DNA from: Bacillus sp. OxB-1
GTDB taxonomy: Bacteria; Bacillota; Bacilli; Bacillales_A; Planococcaceae
NCBI RefSeq assembly: GCF_000829195.1
Contig: NZ_AP013294.1
Span: 3,049,001 to 3,113,000 of the forward strand
Reading direction: 5' to 3'
Length of the DNA: 64,000 nucleotides
Both the position numbers and the translations under genes were made by a program. Positions 1 to 10,412 of the stretch are shown in pieces. How positions within the stretch are numbered: position 1 is the first letter of the stretch; each line of letters starts with the position of its first letter. Under the pieces are notes generated by a model. The model saw nothing but the letters and a program-made list of their open reading frames with translations, was not told the origin of the DNA and ran no database searches.

Positions 1-1605
1 ATGCAAGTTTTGGCCGTTCGGTGCTTTTTGGACGTCTTTGACATCGGCTACGAACGTTTCACCGACAACCGTCCCCTTGTCCGCCACCTGGCCGCCGCTT
101 TCCGCATAGAATGGCGTCCGATCCAGTATGAATTGGACTTCCGCCCCCTCGGCTGCCTGGTCGACGGTGTTCCCTTCCGATAACAGGACAAGCACGTTCG
201 CTTTGCAGGACAGTTGATCATATCCGATGAATACACTGGACTCATGGATTTCCCCGAGCACACCGGATTGGACGTGCATCGAATCGACATCTTGGCGGGC
301 GGCACGCGCACGGTTCCGCTGGTTCTCCATCTCAGCCTCGAAGCCTTCCCGGTCGACAGCAACCCCTGCTTCTTCCGCAAACTCTTCCGTCAATTCGAAC
401 GGAAAACCATATGTGTCGTAGAGGCGGAACGCATCCGCTCCAGGAACGATGGATGTACCGTTCGCTTTCGATTTTTCGATGACGCCCGAGAGGATGGCCA
501 TCCCTTCCGTCAATGTTTCATGGAAACGGTCTTCCTCGTTTTTAATGACTTTCATAATGAAGTCCTGTTTCTCTTTCACTTCCGGATAAAAACCGACCAT
601 GATCTCGCCGACAACCGGCACCAGATTGTACATGAACGGTTTTTCGATTCCCAGCTGTTTAGCAAACCGGACTGCCCGGCGCAACAATCTGCGGAGGACA
701 TAGCCGCGCCCTTCATTGGACGGCAAAGCTCCGTCACCGATCGCGAACGCCACGGTGCGAATATGGTCGGCAATCACTTTGAACGCCGTATCCTTCTCTT
801 GATCCTCTCCGTACTTCACGCCGGATGTCTCTTCGATGGCATGCATGATCGGCATGAACAGGTCCGTGTCAAAATTCGTCGGCACGTCTTGGATGACCGA
901 TACGATCCGCTCCAGCCCCATTCCTGTATCGATGTTCTTCTTCGGCAGCGGCGTGTACGTATGATCGGGATTATGGTTGAATTCTGAGAAAACGAGGTTC
1001 CAGATTTCCAGATAACGCTCATTCTCCCCACCCGGATACAGTTCCGGATCGGAAAAATCGTCCCCATAAGAAGGGCCCCGGTCGTAGAAAATCTCGGAGT
1101 TCGGTCCGCTCGGGCCTTCTCCGATGTCCCAGAAGTTCCCTTCCAAGCGGATGATGCGTTCTTCCGGAATGCCGATTTGATCGCGCCAAATCGCGTACGC
1201 CTCTTCATCTTCCGGATGGACGGTGACCGATAGCAGTTCCGGATCAAAGCCGATCCATTTGTCATTTGTCAAGAAATCCCATGCACGGATGATCGCTTCT
1301 TCCTTGAAATAGTCCCCGATGGAAAAGTTCCCGAGCATCTCGAAGAACGTATGGTGACGTGCCGTTTTCCCGACGTTCTCGATATCATTTGTCCGGATCG
1401 ATTTTTGGGCATTGACTATCCGTGGATTGTCCGGGACGACCCGTCCATCAAAATATTTTTTCAAAGTCGCGACACCGCTATTGATCCATAGCAAAGACGG
1501 ATCGTCGATTGGGACAAGCGGTGCGGATGGCTCTACACTATGCCCATGCTGCTTGAAGTATTCCAAGAACAGATTGCGTATTTCTGCAGATGTGAAGTTT
1601 CTCAT
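1..1605 (-). CDS. alaS: Alanyl-tRNA synthetase, N-terminal part (runs off the window)
   Basis: Charges tRNA-Ala with alanine in the cytoplasm (class II synthetase). The first 535 codons are present in one open frame that reaches base 1 without a stop; the usual protein is about 870-880 residues, so the editing and C-terminal domains lie outside the window. The start [17 protein letters not shown] is typical of AlaRS, and the class II core motif [13 protein letters not shown] lies near residue 90. The ATG at 1605 has a strong GGAGGA ribosome site just upstream. An alanine T-box leader and its promoter precede the gene, so expression should rise when tRNA-Ala is uncharged. Confidence 0.97.
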   Translation of the reverse strand, partial: MRNFTSAEIRNLFLEYFKQHGHSVEPSAPLVPIDDPSLLWINSGVATLKKYFDGRVVPDNPRIVNAQKSIRTNDIENVGKTARHHTFFEMLGNFSIGDYFKEEAIIRAWDFLTNDKWIGFDPELLSVTVHPEDEEAYAIWRDQIGIPEERIIRLEGNFWDIGEGPSGPNSEIFYDRGPSYGDDFSDPELYPGGENERYLEIWNLVFSEFNHNPDHTYTPLPKKNIDTGMGLERIVSVIQDVPTNFDTDLFMPIMHAIEETSGVKYGEDQEKDTAFKVIADHIRTVAFAIGDGALPSNEGRGYVLRRLLRRAVRFAKQLGIEKPFMYNLVPVVGEIMVGFYPEVKEKQDFIMKVIKNEEDRFHETLTEGMAILSGVIEKSKANGTSIVPGADAFRLYDTYGFPFELTEEFAEEAGVAVDREGFEAEMENQRNRARAARQDVDSMHVQSGVLGEIHESSVFIGYDQLSCKANVLVLLSEGNTVDQAAEGAEVQFILDRTPFYAESGGQVADKGTVVGETFVADVKDVQKAPNGQNLH

Positions 1606-1652
1606 TTTGTAATCCTCCAATTAATGAATATTGTAGAACAATTTTTCGGCAA

Positions 1653-1895
1653 TAAAAAAATCCTCCCCCTCGTATACAAGGGGCGAGGATTTTATCTCGC
1701 GGTACCACCCTACTTATCGGCAATAGATTATCGCCAATCTCTTTGGAAGCCTTAACGCGGCGAAACGGCAGGGATGAGCTGCACTCGGGAGTAGCTTTCC
1801 GTCATATCAGCAAGGAAGCCCTTCCAGCCTAGGGGCCTCTTTCTGCACAAGCCGAAGCATGCGTACTTTCTCCGTCATCGAATTTCTTATGAATA
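1653..1895 (-). promoter_or_regulatory. T-box leader of alaS (alanine specifier)
   Basis: The transcript reads GGTGGTACCGCG at 1698-1709, the T-box antiterminator core, followed by a terminator stem (1661-1670 with 1679-1689) and a U run ending near 1653. Upstream, the AGTA loop and the specifier loop can be aligned by the GGAG/CTCC helix that closes them; the triplet read there is GCT (1793-1795), an alanine codon. The UGGU bulge matches an A discriminator base as expected for tRNA-Ala. Structure was paired by eye. Confidence 0.93.
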
Positions 1896-1900
1896 TCTGG

Positions 1901-1929
1901 ATTATAGATAAGTTTGCGCGTGATGTCAA
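1901..1929 (-). promoter_or_regulatory. Sigma-A promoter of the alaS leader
   Basis: Consensus -35 TTGACA (1924-1929) and -10 TATAAT (1901-1906) separated by exactly 17 bases, about 10 bases upstream of the T-box leader. It lies directly after the recD2 stop, so alaS can be transcribed independently of the upstream genes. Confidence 0.9.
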
Positions 1930-1942
1930 TCCACGAATGACC

Positions 1943-4360
1943 TTACTCTTCCAAGAAAGCAAAAGGCGTGATGCCTTGCATGCCGATCATCGGGTCGATG
2001 GAGATGAAATTTTCAGCAGTAAGCTTATATTCCTTCGGTTCTGACATATCCGCTTCTTCGGCTTTCGGCTCCGCAGCCTGCTGCTCGGTCTCCATTTCGA
2101 TAACCGAATCCCCATTCAGCCTTTCCTTGAGGGTCGTTTGCCGCTGCATTTCATCTGTACGGAAGATTCCCATCTTGAATTCTTCAGGCTCCCCGCAAAG
2201 GATCAAGAAATTCTTGGCACGGGTGATGCCTGTATATAACAGGTTCCTGCGAAGCATTTTACGATGGCTGCGGACGACCGGCATAATGACGATCGGAAAT
2301 TCGCTGCCTTGCGATTTATGGATGGAACAGCAGTAGGCGAGGGTGATCTGATTCAGGTCGCTACGCTCGTACGTCACTTCGATTCCATCATAGGAAACGA
2401 CGAGCAGCTCTTTTTTATCGATCGTTTCTTTCGCTTTGATGATGGCGATCACTTCGCCCATATCGCCATTGAACACATTGCTCTCCGGCTGGTTGACCAG
2501 TTGGAGGACCTTGTCTCCGATCCGGTAGACCGCGTCTCCAAACACGACCTCTTTCCGGTCGGGAGAGGGCGGATTGACCATTTCCTGGATCATTTTATTC
2601 AAGCCGTCGATGCCGGCGGGTCCTTTGTACATCGGGGCTAGGACTTGGATATCCTTGATCGCATGCCCTTTCGATAGGGCGTTGGAAATGACCTGCTCGA
2701 CGACTTCCAAAATCCGTTCGCTATCCGCTTTGATGAACGAACGATCGGAGGTCTTCGCAGCAATATCCCCGGACCATTCGGAACGTTTGATCATATGAGC
2801 CATTTCGATAATTGTCGACCCGGCGCTTTGCCGATAGATTTCCGTCAATTCCACGACAGGGACTTTGCCGGACTCCAACAAATCCCGGAGCACTTGACCC
2901 GGGCCTACGGGCGGCAATTGATCTTGGTCCCCGACAAACAGCAATTGGACATCATCCGGCAACGCCTTCAACAGTTGGTGGGCCAGCCACGTATCGACCA
3001 TCGACATTTCATCGATGATGATCAGGCGGCCTTCCACCTCCCGCTCCACTTCTTCTTCCTTCTCCTGCCCGGTGAAACCGAGCAGCCGGTGGATCGTCAT
3101 GGCAGGCAGACCGGTCGATTCGGACATCCGTTTCGCCGCCCGTCCAGTCGGAGCCGCCAGCACGATCGGGAAGGGCTCCTTCTTTTTCGCATACTCTTTC
3201 GGGTCCAATGAAAGCCCGTGCAGTTCCGCGTACACTTCGACAAGACCTCGGATGACCGTCGTCTTCCCGGTCCCCGGTCCGCCCGTCAAGATCATCACGG
3301 GAGAATGAAGAGCCGTCTCAATCGCAGACACTTGCGTTTCTGCATAATTGACCCCGAGACGTTCTTCGACTTCTCCGACAGCTTTCCTGATCTCGGAAGC
3401 CGGAAATTGGTCCGCCACTTCATTTTCCATGAGACGCGCCACTTTCGACGCGATGCCAAGCTCGGAAAAGTAAAGGGAGGGAATATACAATTTCCTGCCT
3501 TCCGCTGACAATTTGCTCTCCTCTACAAGCTCGATGATCGCTTGTGAGATCGTTTTGAACGGGATATCGATCGGCTGGCTCATTTCCAAGATGCGTTTGA
3601 CGTCGGGTAAAACCTCTTTCGCCTCCAAATAGACATGGCCCGCCGCTTGCACTGATTGGTTCATTGAATGGAGGATCGCCGCTTTGACCCTGGAAGGATG
3701 GGCACCTGTAATTCCGAGATTTTTTCCGAGCTCATCCGCCCGTTGGAAACCGACGCCTTCAACTTCCTCGATCAGGCGATATGGATTTTCATTTAACAAT
3801 TCGATGGACTCTTCCCGGTATGTCTGATAGATCCGCATGCTGATCTGGGGTCCGAAACCCCATTCATTCAACTGAATGATCGTCCGTTCCATCCCCATAT
3901 TCTGTTGCAATACTGTCACCAACGTCTCTTTCCGCTCGTCCGATAGACGAGGAATCGTGTCGAGGACAGTCGGATCGTTCATAATTTTCTTGATGGCATC
4001 TTTGCCCAGTTTCTTTACGATCGCATCCGCCGTCTTCAATCCGATGCCCGGAAAAAGGTCGCCAGACAAATAATGGATCAGCCCGGTCTCGGTGGACGGC
4101 ATCTCCTTCTCGAAGGTCCGGACGTCAAATTGCAAGCCGTAGGACGGATGGGTGACGAGCCCGCCTGTGAAACGGTATTCTTCATCTTCATTCAATTGTG
4201 GGAAGTTTCCCTTCACGATGATCTCTTTCTCTGAATAACCGGAATTTGTTTCACGGACTTTCAGTTTCAGAATCGTGAAAAGGTTATCGGGATTATGGAA
4301 GATGGTGACGACCGGGCGCCCCCTCAAGAAGATTTCCTCCGTCTCACCGCTCATCTCCAT
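1943..4360 (-). CDS. recD2: RecD2-type ATP-dependent 5'-3' DNA helicase
   Basis: Superfamily 1B helicase involved in repair and replication fork maintenance; the RecBCD-independent RecD2 class. The 805 residues include an N-terminal OB-like and helix-hairpin-helix region (roughly 1-330), Walker A GGPGTGKTT near 357, the DEMSM Walker B motif near 450 and the UvrD-like C-terminal motif CSIHKSQGSEF near 680. Two start codons fit: ATG at 4360, 4 bases after AGGAGG, and ATG at 4354 with 10 bases spacing. It follows the TPR gene by 13 bases, matching yrrB-yrrC order in B. subtilis. No terminator was seen before the alaS promoter. Confidence 0.95.
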   Translation of the reverse strand: MEMSGETEEIFLRGRPVVTIFHNPDNLFTILKLKVRETNSGYSEKEIIVKGNFPQLNEDEEYRFTGGLVTHPSYGLQFDVRTFEKEMPSTETGLIHYLSGDLFPGIGLKTADAIVKKLGKDAIKKIMNDPTVLDTIPRLSDERKETLVTVLQQNMGMERTIIQLNEWGFGPQISMRIYQTYREESIELLNENPYRLIEEVEGVGFQRADELGKNLGITGAHPSRVKAAILHSMNQSVQAAGHVYLEAKEVLPDVKRILEMSQPIDIPFKTISQAIIELVEESKLSAEGRKLYIPSLYFSELGIASKVARLMENEVADQFPASEIRKAVGEVEERLGVNYAETQVSAIETALHSPVMILTGGPGTGKTTVIRGLVEVYAELHGLSLDPKEYAKKKEPFPIVLAAPTGRAAKRMSESTGLPAMTIHRLLGFTGQEKEEEVEREVEGRLIIIDEMSMVDTWLAHQLLKALPDDVQLLFVGDQDQLPPVGPGQVLRDLLESGKVPVVELTEIYRQSAGSTIIEMAHMIKRSEWSGDIAAKTSDRSFIKADSERILEVVEQVISNALSKGHAIKDIQVLAPMYKGPAGIDGLNKMIQEMVNPPSPDRKEVVFGDAVYRIGDKVLQLVNQPESNVFNGDMGEVIAIIKAKETIDKKELLVVSYDGIEVTYERSDLNQITLAYCCSIHKSQGSEFPIVIMPVVRSHRKMLRRNLLYTGITRAKNFLILCGEPEEFKMGIFRTDEMQRQTTLKERLNGDSVIEMETEQQAAEPKAEEADMSEPKEYKLTAENFISIDPMIGMQGITPFAFLEE

Positions 4361-4373
4361 CTTCCCTCCTTTC

Positions 4374-5033
4374 TTACTCGCCCGCCATTTTGATCATATT
4401 GTAAATATTTCGCGCTTCCATATGGTCCGGTTCGATTGTAAAGGCTTGCTCCAGATGACGGAGCGCATCCTCTTTCCGATTTGTCGAGACAGCATAGACA
4501 ATGCCTAAATTGTAATGAGCGTCCGCATTTTCCTCGTCCAGTTCCAGAACGAAACGGAATTCATCCGCAGCTTCGACAAACAATTCCAGTTTCGCCAGGA
4601 GGATTCCATAGGATAATCGGATTTCCAAATCCCTCGGCGCCAGTTCCGCCGCTCTTTGCAAATAAGGCAATGCAAATTTATCGTTTGATGAACGCTCCAA
4701 GCTTTTTCCGAGCATGAAGTACGCATCCGCGTCTTCCACGCCTTTGCGAACCGCCTTCTCATACAATGTCACCGCTTCAGTATACCTCTCCGCATTGTAG
4801 TACAGATTCGCAAGCCCGTAATAGGCGGTTCCCGCTTCTTCGTCCAGGGTAATCGCTTTTTGGAAGAACGGCTCGGCTTTTTCGATGTCCCCAAGCGATG
4901 CAAAGACATTGCCCAAGTTAATATAGCCGACCGGATCTTCAGGCTGCTCCTCCACAGCTTTCATGAAGGATTCCACTGCTTTTTCCAGCTCACCGTCTTG
5001 TAAGGCGGCGATGCCGATTTCATTATATTTCAT
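4374..5033 (-). CDS. TPR repeat protein (YrrB-like)
   Basis: A 219-residue cytoplasmic protein built almost wholly of tetratricopeptide repeats; about six 34-residue units can be read, for example the one beginning near residue 38 with DPVGYINLGNVFASLGD and its successors AYYGLANLYY and AHYNLGIVYA. TPR proteins act as protein-protein adaptors; the partner is unknown. It sits between mnmA and recD2 as in B. subtilis, 12 bases after mnmA, so cotranscription is likely. ATG at 5033 is preceded by AAGGGG. Confidence 0.85.
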   Translation of the reverse strand: MKYNEIGIAALQDGELEKAVESFMKAVEEQPEDPVGYINLGNVFASLGDIEKAEPFFQKAITLDEEAGTAYYGLANLYYNAERYTEAVTLYEKAVRKGVEDADAYFMLGKSLERSSNDKFALPYLQRAAELAPRDLEIRLSYGILLAKLELFVEAADEFRFVLELDEENADAHYNLGIVYAVSTNRKEDALRHLEQAFTIEPDHMEARNIYNMIKMAGE

Positions 5034-5045
5034 AACGCATTCCCC

Positions 5046-6185
<1,140 letters not shown>

Positions 6186-6189
6186 TCAT

Positions 6190-7332
6190 TCATTTCACAA
6201 GCCGGTTTACGATTGTGGCTATTGTAACAGCCGCTTCCCGCATCGCTTCTTCGTCAAGCCCCAAACCGAAGCTGAAACGGACGGAATTGCGCAATTTCGG
6301 GGAGCCTTGGCCGAACATGGCCGTCAATACATGAGAAGGATCCAAAGAGCCGGCTGAACAAGCCGAACCGCTGGAAACCGCGATGCCGCCCATATCCAGG
6401 TTTACAAGCAATGATTCGATATCTGTTCCCGGAAAGCTGATGTTGAGTATATGAGGAAGCCTGTCTACCTCGGCCGCATTCTCCTCATATGCCACTTCTT
6501 TTCCATCCAAGGTCGACTTCAGGATTTTGGCATAGTTTCCATACTTCTTGCGGTTGTCCTCCATCGATGCTTGTGCAATGGAAACAGCTTCTGCAAAAGC
6601 CGCAACAGCGGGCAGGTTTTCAGTGCCAGCCCTCCGTTTCCTCTCCTGACCGCCTCCGAACAGGAGAGGGGCCGTTTTCAGCCCTTTCCGCTGATAGAGG
6701 AAGCCGATCCCTTTCGGACCATTCAATTTATGGGCGGATACGGATAGCAAGTCGACACCCAGTTCATCCACATGGAGTGGCACGATTCCATACGCTTGGA
6801 CCGCATCGGTATGGAAAATCGCTTGATGATTTTGCAAGACCTTTCCGATTTCACGGATTGGTTGGATCGTTCCCACTTCGTTGTTGCCGAACATAATGGA
6901 AACAAGGATCGTCTTGTCGGACAATGCCTCCTGTACTTGCCAAACATCGATTTGCCCTTGTTCATTCACCTCTAAATAAGTGATATCGTACCCTTGTTCT
7001 TCCAAACGTTTGCATGATTCCAAAACGGCGGGATGTTCGATAGTTGTCGTAATAATATGATTGCCTTCCTCTTTCATAGCGGCAGCCGTCCCGAAAACCG
7101 CTATATTATCAGCTTCCGTTCCACCCGAAGTGAAAATGATTTCGGTAGGTTGGGCGTGGATGGAAGCGGCTAACACTTTCCGTGCTCCATCCAGATGTTT
7201 CCGCGCTTCCCGGCCGTAGCCATGGATGCTGGAAGGATTGCCGAATGTGGTTTCCAGCATTTCCACGTACACTGCTCCGACTTTTGGATGGACCGGTGTA
7301 GTGGCCGCATGGTCTAAATAAATTGAGTTCAT
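6190..7332 (-). CDS. yrvO: Cysteine desulfurase (IscS/NifS family, YrvO-like)
   Basis: PLP enzyme that removes sulfur from cysteine to form a protein persulfide. The PLP lysine is in SAHKLNGPKG (about residue 200) and the persulfide cysteine in SSGSACSAGSLDPSH (about 324). An in-frame ATG at 7338 lies only 2 bases after AAGGAG, so ATG 7332 (8 bases) is the better start, giving 380 residues. It sits between cymR and mnmA, as yrvO does in B. subtilis, where this enzyme feeds MnmA. Assignment to tRNA thiolation rather than iron-sulfur assembly is inferred from this context. Confidence 0.94.
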   Translation of the reverse strand: MNSIYLDHAATTPVHPKVGAVYVEMLETTFGNPSSIHGYGREARKHLDGARKVLAASIHAQPTEIIFTSGGTEADNIAVFGTAAAMKEEGNHIITTTIEHPAVLESCKRLEEQGYDITYLEVNEQGQIDVWQVQEALSDKTILVSIMFGNNEVGTIQPIREIGKVLQNHQAIFHTDAVQAYGIVPLHVDELGVDLLSVSAHKLNGPKGIGFLYQRKGLKTAPLLFGGGQERKRRAGTENLPAVAAFAEAVSIAQASMEDNRKKYGNYAKILKSTLDGKEVAYEENAAEVDRLPHILNISFPGTDIESLLVNLDMGGIAVSSGSACSAGSLDPSHVLTAMFGQGSPKLRNSVRFSFGLGLDEEAMREAAVTIATIVNRLVK

Positions 7333-7347
7333 TTCCATTACTCCTTC

Positions 7348-7767
7348 TTAAATATAGAACATATAGCCGTCGCTGATCGGCTCATTCTCGGATTCCATCA
7401 GATCTCGGATGGTCGTCTTGTCCAACACATCCCGGACCGCATCCCCGATCCGCTTCCATAGTTCCTGTTGAGGAATATCCGTTTCATCCAATCCTTCGAC
7501 GACTTGGATCGGCCCTTCCAAAATACGGATAACGTCACCCGCTGTAATCTCTTCCGGCTCCTTGGCAAGCATGTAGCCACCATAGGCCCCTCTGACACTT
7601 TTGACGATCCGGTTGTTCCGCAATGGCGGGATCAGTTGCTCCAAATAAGCTTCGGACAAGTTCTGCTCCTCCGCTATTTTCCGGAGCGGTACAGGTCCTT
7701 GTCCATATTTCGCCCCCAGTTCGACGACAACTGTCAATCCGTAACGTCCTTTAGTTGAAATTTTCAT
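7348..7767 (-). CDS. cymR: Rrf2-family regulator CymR
   Basis: Winged-helix repressor of cysteine and sulfur metabolism genes in Bacilli; in B. subtilis it works with CysK. The 139 residues start MKISTKGRYGLTVVVELGA, the usual Rrf2 entry, and the helix-turn-helix covers about 25-65 (KIAEEQNLSEAYLEQLIPPL). The Fe-S cysteine cluster of IscR is absent, in line with CymR rather than IscR. It begins a likely operon with the cysteine desulfurase and mnmA, so sulfur supply and its regulator are linked. GGGGGA precedes the ATG at 7767. Confidence 0.93.
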   Translation of the reverse strand: MKISTKGRYGLTVVVELGAKYGQGPVPLRKIAEEQNLSEAYLEQLIPPLRNNRIVKSVRGAYGGYMLAKEPEEITAGDVIRILEGPIQVVEGLDETDIPQQELWKRIGDAVRDVLDKTTIRDLMESENEPISDGYMFYI

Positions 7768-7807
7768 AATAAATCCCCCGCCCTTTTTTATGCTTTCACT
7801 TCAAAAT

Positions 7808-7816
7808 AGTATAGCA
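7808..7816 (-). promoter_or_regulatory. Extended -10 promoter of cymR
   Basis: On the minus strand TGC is followed by TATACT (7808-7813), an extended -10 element about 40 bases upstream of the cymR ATG. No good -35 is visible at 17 bases, which extended -10 promoters tolerate. The divergent rarA gene starts about 85 bases away. Confidence 0.6.
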
Positions 7817-7899
7817 TACAGGAGCGAAAACCTGCTGAAAATGATATTTCCTAAATGTATATGTATAATGAAGGAACAGACGTACGAGGAGTGATCATA

Positions 7900-9180
7900 T
7901 TGCAAAATGAACCGCTGGCCTTCCGGATGCGGCCGAACAATATTGATGAAATCGCCGGTCAACAGCAAATTATCGGCCCCGACACGGCCCTCTACCGGAT
8001 GATCAAGAACGGCCATGTCCCATCCATGCTGCTTTACGGAGAGCCGGGAATCGGAAAGACGTCACTCGCCCATGCGATTGCCGGTACGAGCGGACTTCCC
8101 TTCATCGCATTGAATGCCACGACGTCCGGAAAGAAAGAGGTAGAAGATGTCGTGGCGGAATCGCGAATCACCGGGAAAGTCCTGCTGTTTTTGGATGAAA
8201 TTCATCGTTTCAATAAATTACAGCAAGATACGTTATTGCCTCATGTCGAAAATGGGGCCATCACCCTTATCGGGGCAACGACTGAAAATCCATTTCATGA
8301 CGTCAACCCGGCCATCCGTTCACGATGCGGGGAAATCAAACAATTATCCCGGCTGGAACCGCAAGATGTGATGGAATTATTGGAACGGGCATTAGCGGAC
8401 CCAGACCGGGGCCTGGGGAAGATGAAAATCGTCATTTCCGACGAACAGCTGCGAAAAATTGCGGAAGGTGTCAACGGGGACGCCCGAAAAGCATTGACAG
8501 TCTTGGAATCTGTCGTCAATGCCAGCGATGAAGAGGACGGGAAAACGATTGTGGAAGATTGGCTCGTCGATAATCTGATCGGCAGGGTCGGCCTATTCGG
8601 GGATAAGAAAGGCTCTCATTTTTATAATCTCTTATCCGCTCTTCAGAAATCGGTGCGAGGAAGTGATGTCAATGCGTCCATCTTCTACCTTGCCAACCTT
8701 TTGGAAACGGGGGATCTCGTCGCGGTTTGCAGAAGGATGCTCGTCATGGCTTATGAAGATGTCGGCCTCGCTTCCCCGGAAGTGGCACCCCGTGTCTTGG
8801 CGGCAACGGAAGCTGCCACACGCCTCGGCATGCCGGAAGCCCGCATTCCGCTGGCCAACGCAGTCATTGAGATGTGCCTCGCGTCCAAATCGAACTCCGC
8901 ATACAAGGCAGTCGATGCGGCCATCAGTGCCATACATAAAGGACAAACAGGAGATATTCCGCTGCATCTGCGGGATACTCATTACGCAGGAGCAGTCGAA
9001 CTCGGACATGCCGGTTACCAATATCCACATGACACGCCGATCGGTTCTTTCGGCGGCTGGGTCAACCAGCAATATTTGCCCGACGCCATCCAAAACGTGG
9101 AGTTTTATTCCCCTGTAAATGCCGGGGAGGAAAAAAGGTTGGCCGCCATTTACGACAGGCTGAAAAACTTCCGTAAATGA
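7900..9180 (+). CDS. rarA: Replication-associated recombination protein RarA (MgsA, AAA+ ATPase)
   Basis: Clamp-loader-like ATPase that acts at stalled replication forks. Walker A GEPGIGKTS and Walker B LLFLDEIHRFN are clear in the first 120 residues, followed by the lid and the tetramerisation domain typical of the MgsA/WRNIP1 family. The frame is open from 7855, but the best start is TTG 7900, 8 bases after AGGAG, giving 426 residues beginning MQNEPLAFRMRP; an in-frame GTG at 7891 overlaps the ribosome site. A TATAAT at 7864-7869 could be its -10. Divergent from cymR, as in B. subtilis. Confidence 0.95.
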   Translation: MQNEPLAFRMRPNNIDEIAGQQQIIGPDTALYRMIKNGHVPSMLLYGEPGIGKTSLAHAIAGTSGLPFIALNATTSGKKEVEDVVAESRITGKVLLFLDEIHRFNKLQQDTLLPHVENGAITLIGATTENPFHDVNPAIRSRCGEIKQLSRLEPQDVMELLERALADPDRGLGKMKIVISDEQLRKIAEGVNGDARKALTVLESVVNASDEEDGKTIVEDWLVDNLIGRVGLFGDKKGSHFYNLLSALQKSVRGSDVNASIFYLANLLETGDLVAVCRRMLVMAYEDVGLASPEVAPRVLAATEAATRLGMPEARIPLANAVIEMCLASKSNSAYKAVDAAISAIHKGQTGDIPLHLRDTHYAGAVELGHAGYQYPHDTPIGSFGGWVNQQYLPDAIQNVEFYSPVNAGEEKRLAAIYDRLKNFRK

Positions 9181-9253
9181 ACAAAGGTGCGGGGTGCCTG
9201 CTTATTGAGATTCCTAGTCTAAGTGTGAGGCTTGCTGACTCGCATCCTATAAA

Positions 9254-9292
9254 AGCATTCGAGACCATTGGAGCACGACTGGTCAGGATGCT
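9254..9292. repeat. Inverted repeat in the rarA-cheV gap
   Basis: Arms AGCATTC..GACCA (9254-9267) and TGGTC..GATGCT (9280-9292) can fold into a hairpin with a 12-base loop. It is not followed by a T run on either strand, so it is not an obvious terminator. The rest of the 130 bases after rarA shows no gene. Confidence 0.45.
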
Positions 9293-9311
9293 ATCTACAG
9301 ACTTATAAGCT

Positions 9312-9356
9312 AAAAAAACAGGAGGCGTTCCGATTTCTAGGATTGCCTCCTGTTCC
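9312..9356 (-). terminator. Terminator of cheV
   Basis: Stem ACAGGAGGC/GCCTCCTGT directly after the cheV stop, followed on the minus strand by a run of seven T. The other strand has a weaker T-rich tail and might also help end rarA transcription. Confidence 0.85.
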
Positions 9357-10262
9357 TTATAAAATATATTGATCGATCTTCAGAACGAGTTCAGCGATTT
9401 CCGGTTTACTTACCTGATCATTTGCGCCGACGCTTTCCCCTTTATGTTTCAAATCATCCGTAATGAGAGAAGAGAAAATGATGACCGGCAACGGTGCCAA
9501 GTCTGCATTGTCCCGGATTCTTTTCGTGAAGTGATGTCCGTCCATCTGGGGCATCTCGATATCCGTGATCACCAATTGGACTTCATCTGTCACCTTTTTG
9601 CCGCTTGTGACGATGCTTTCCAAATAGTCCAGTGCATCTTTTCCATTTTCAAAAAACTCAAGATTGACGTAGCCGGCTTCTCTCAGTGTATTATCCAGCA
9701 ATTTTCGAAGGAGCGGAGAATCCTCTGCACAGACGAGCCGTTTATCGGAGCGCTCCCGTTTGCCCAGTTTTTTCACTTGCTCGATCCGGATGCCGGTCTC
9801 CGGGCTAATGTCCAAGATGATTTTCTCGAAATCGAGCAGCAGCAACATATCGCTGCCCCGTTTGATGACTCCGATGACTTGTGAAGATTCTGCAGAGTAG
9901 ATATCGGACGGCTTTTCGATTTGATCCCACGAAATCCGATGTATTTGAGTCACATTATGGACATGGAACACGACTTGCGTCTTATTGAAAGCGGCGACGA
10001 TATACTTTTCATCGCTTTTGTTGGAAGACGGCGGCATGCCGAGCACCCTCTCCATATTGATGACCGGCAACACCTCCCCACGCAGTTGGATGATGCCTTC
10101 GACAGCCGGGTTGGCATGCGGGATCGGCGTTACCTTCATCGGCATAATGATCTCTTTCACTTTAATGACATTGATGCCGTACCGATTGTTCCCCATCTCG
10201 AATTCGATGATTTCCAACTCGTTTGTACCGCTTTCCAATAATATATTTGTCTGCTGTGACAT
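9357..10262 (-). CDS. cheV: Chemotaxis coupling protein CheV
   Basis: Couples chemoreceptors to CheA and takes part in adaptation. Residues about 15-160 form a CheW domain (IEFEMGNNRYGINVIKV) and about 175-301 a receiver domain with phosphoacceptor Asp in VITDIEMPQMDG and conserved Lys in VSKPE. In-frame upstream ATGs at 10286 and 10271 exist; the start chosen, ATG 10262 (MSQQTN), is 9-12 bases after GAGAGGA. It implies that the organism has a receptor array and is motile, although no other chemotaxis gene is in view. This gene is not at this place in B. subtilis. Confidence 0.94.
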   Translation of the reverse strand: MSQQTNILLESGTNELEIIEFEMGNNRYGINVIKVKEIIMPMKVTPIPHANPAVEGIIQLRGEVLPVINMERVLGMPPSSNKSDEKYIVAAFNKTQVVFHVHNVTQIHRISWDQIEKPSDIYSAESSQVIGVIKRGSDMLLLLDFEKIILDISPETGIRIEQVKKLGKRERSDKRLVCAEDSPLLRKLLDNTLREAGYVNLEFFENGKDALDYLESIVTSGKKVTDEVQLVITDIEMPQMDGHHFTKRIRDNADLAPLPVIIFSSLITDDLKHKGESVGANDQVSKPEIAELVLKIDQYIL

Positions 10263-10337
10263 CACGTTCATTCCTCTCAATTCCATTTATACCAAAGCGA
10301 CTAGGCTTAGATTGTGAGAATAGACCTATCTGATTTG

Positions 10338-10365
10338 ATTGTATCATGTTTCCTTCTTTACACAA
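10338..10365 (-). promoter_or_regulatory. Promoter of cheV
   Basis: -35 TTGTGT (10360-10365), 16-base spacer and extended -10 TGATACAAT with hexamer at 10338-10343, about 75 bases upstream of the cheV start. It fits sigma-A; no sigma-D motility consensus was recognised. Confidence 0.6.
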
Positions 10366-10412
10366 GATGGTAATTCAATTCGTTTTCGTCGAATTTCGGA
10401 ACTTTGAAAGCT

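Noticed and set aside
214..987. Plus-strand frame of 257 codons over alaS
   Set aside because: Antisense shadow of a clear alanyl-tRNA synthetase coding region.
8632..9093. 153-codon minus-strand frame over rarA
   Set aside because: Antisense shadow; rarA has the AAA+ motifs and family length.
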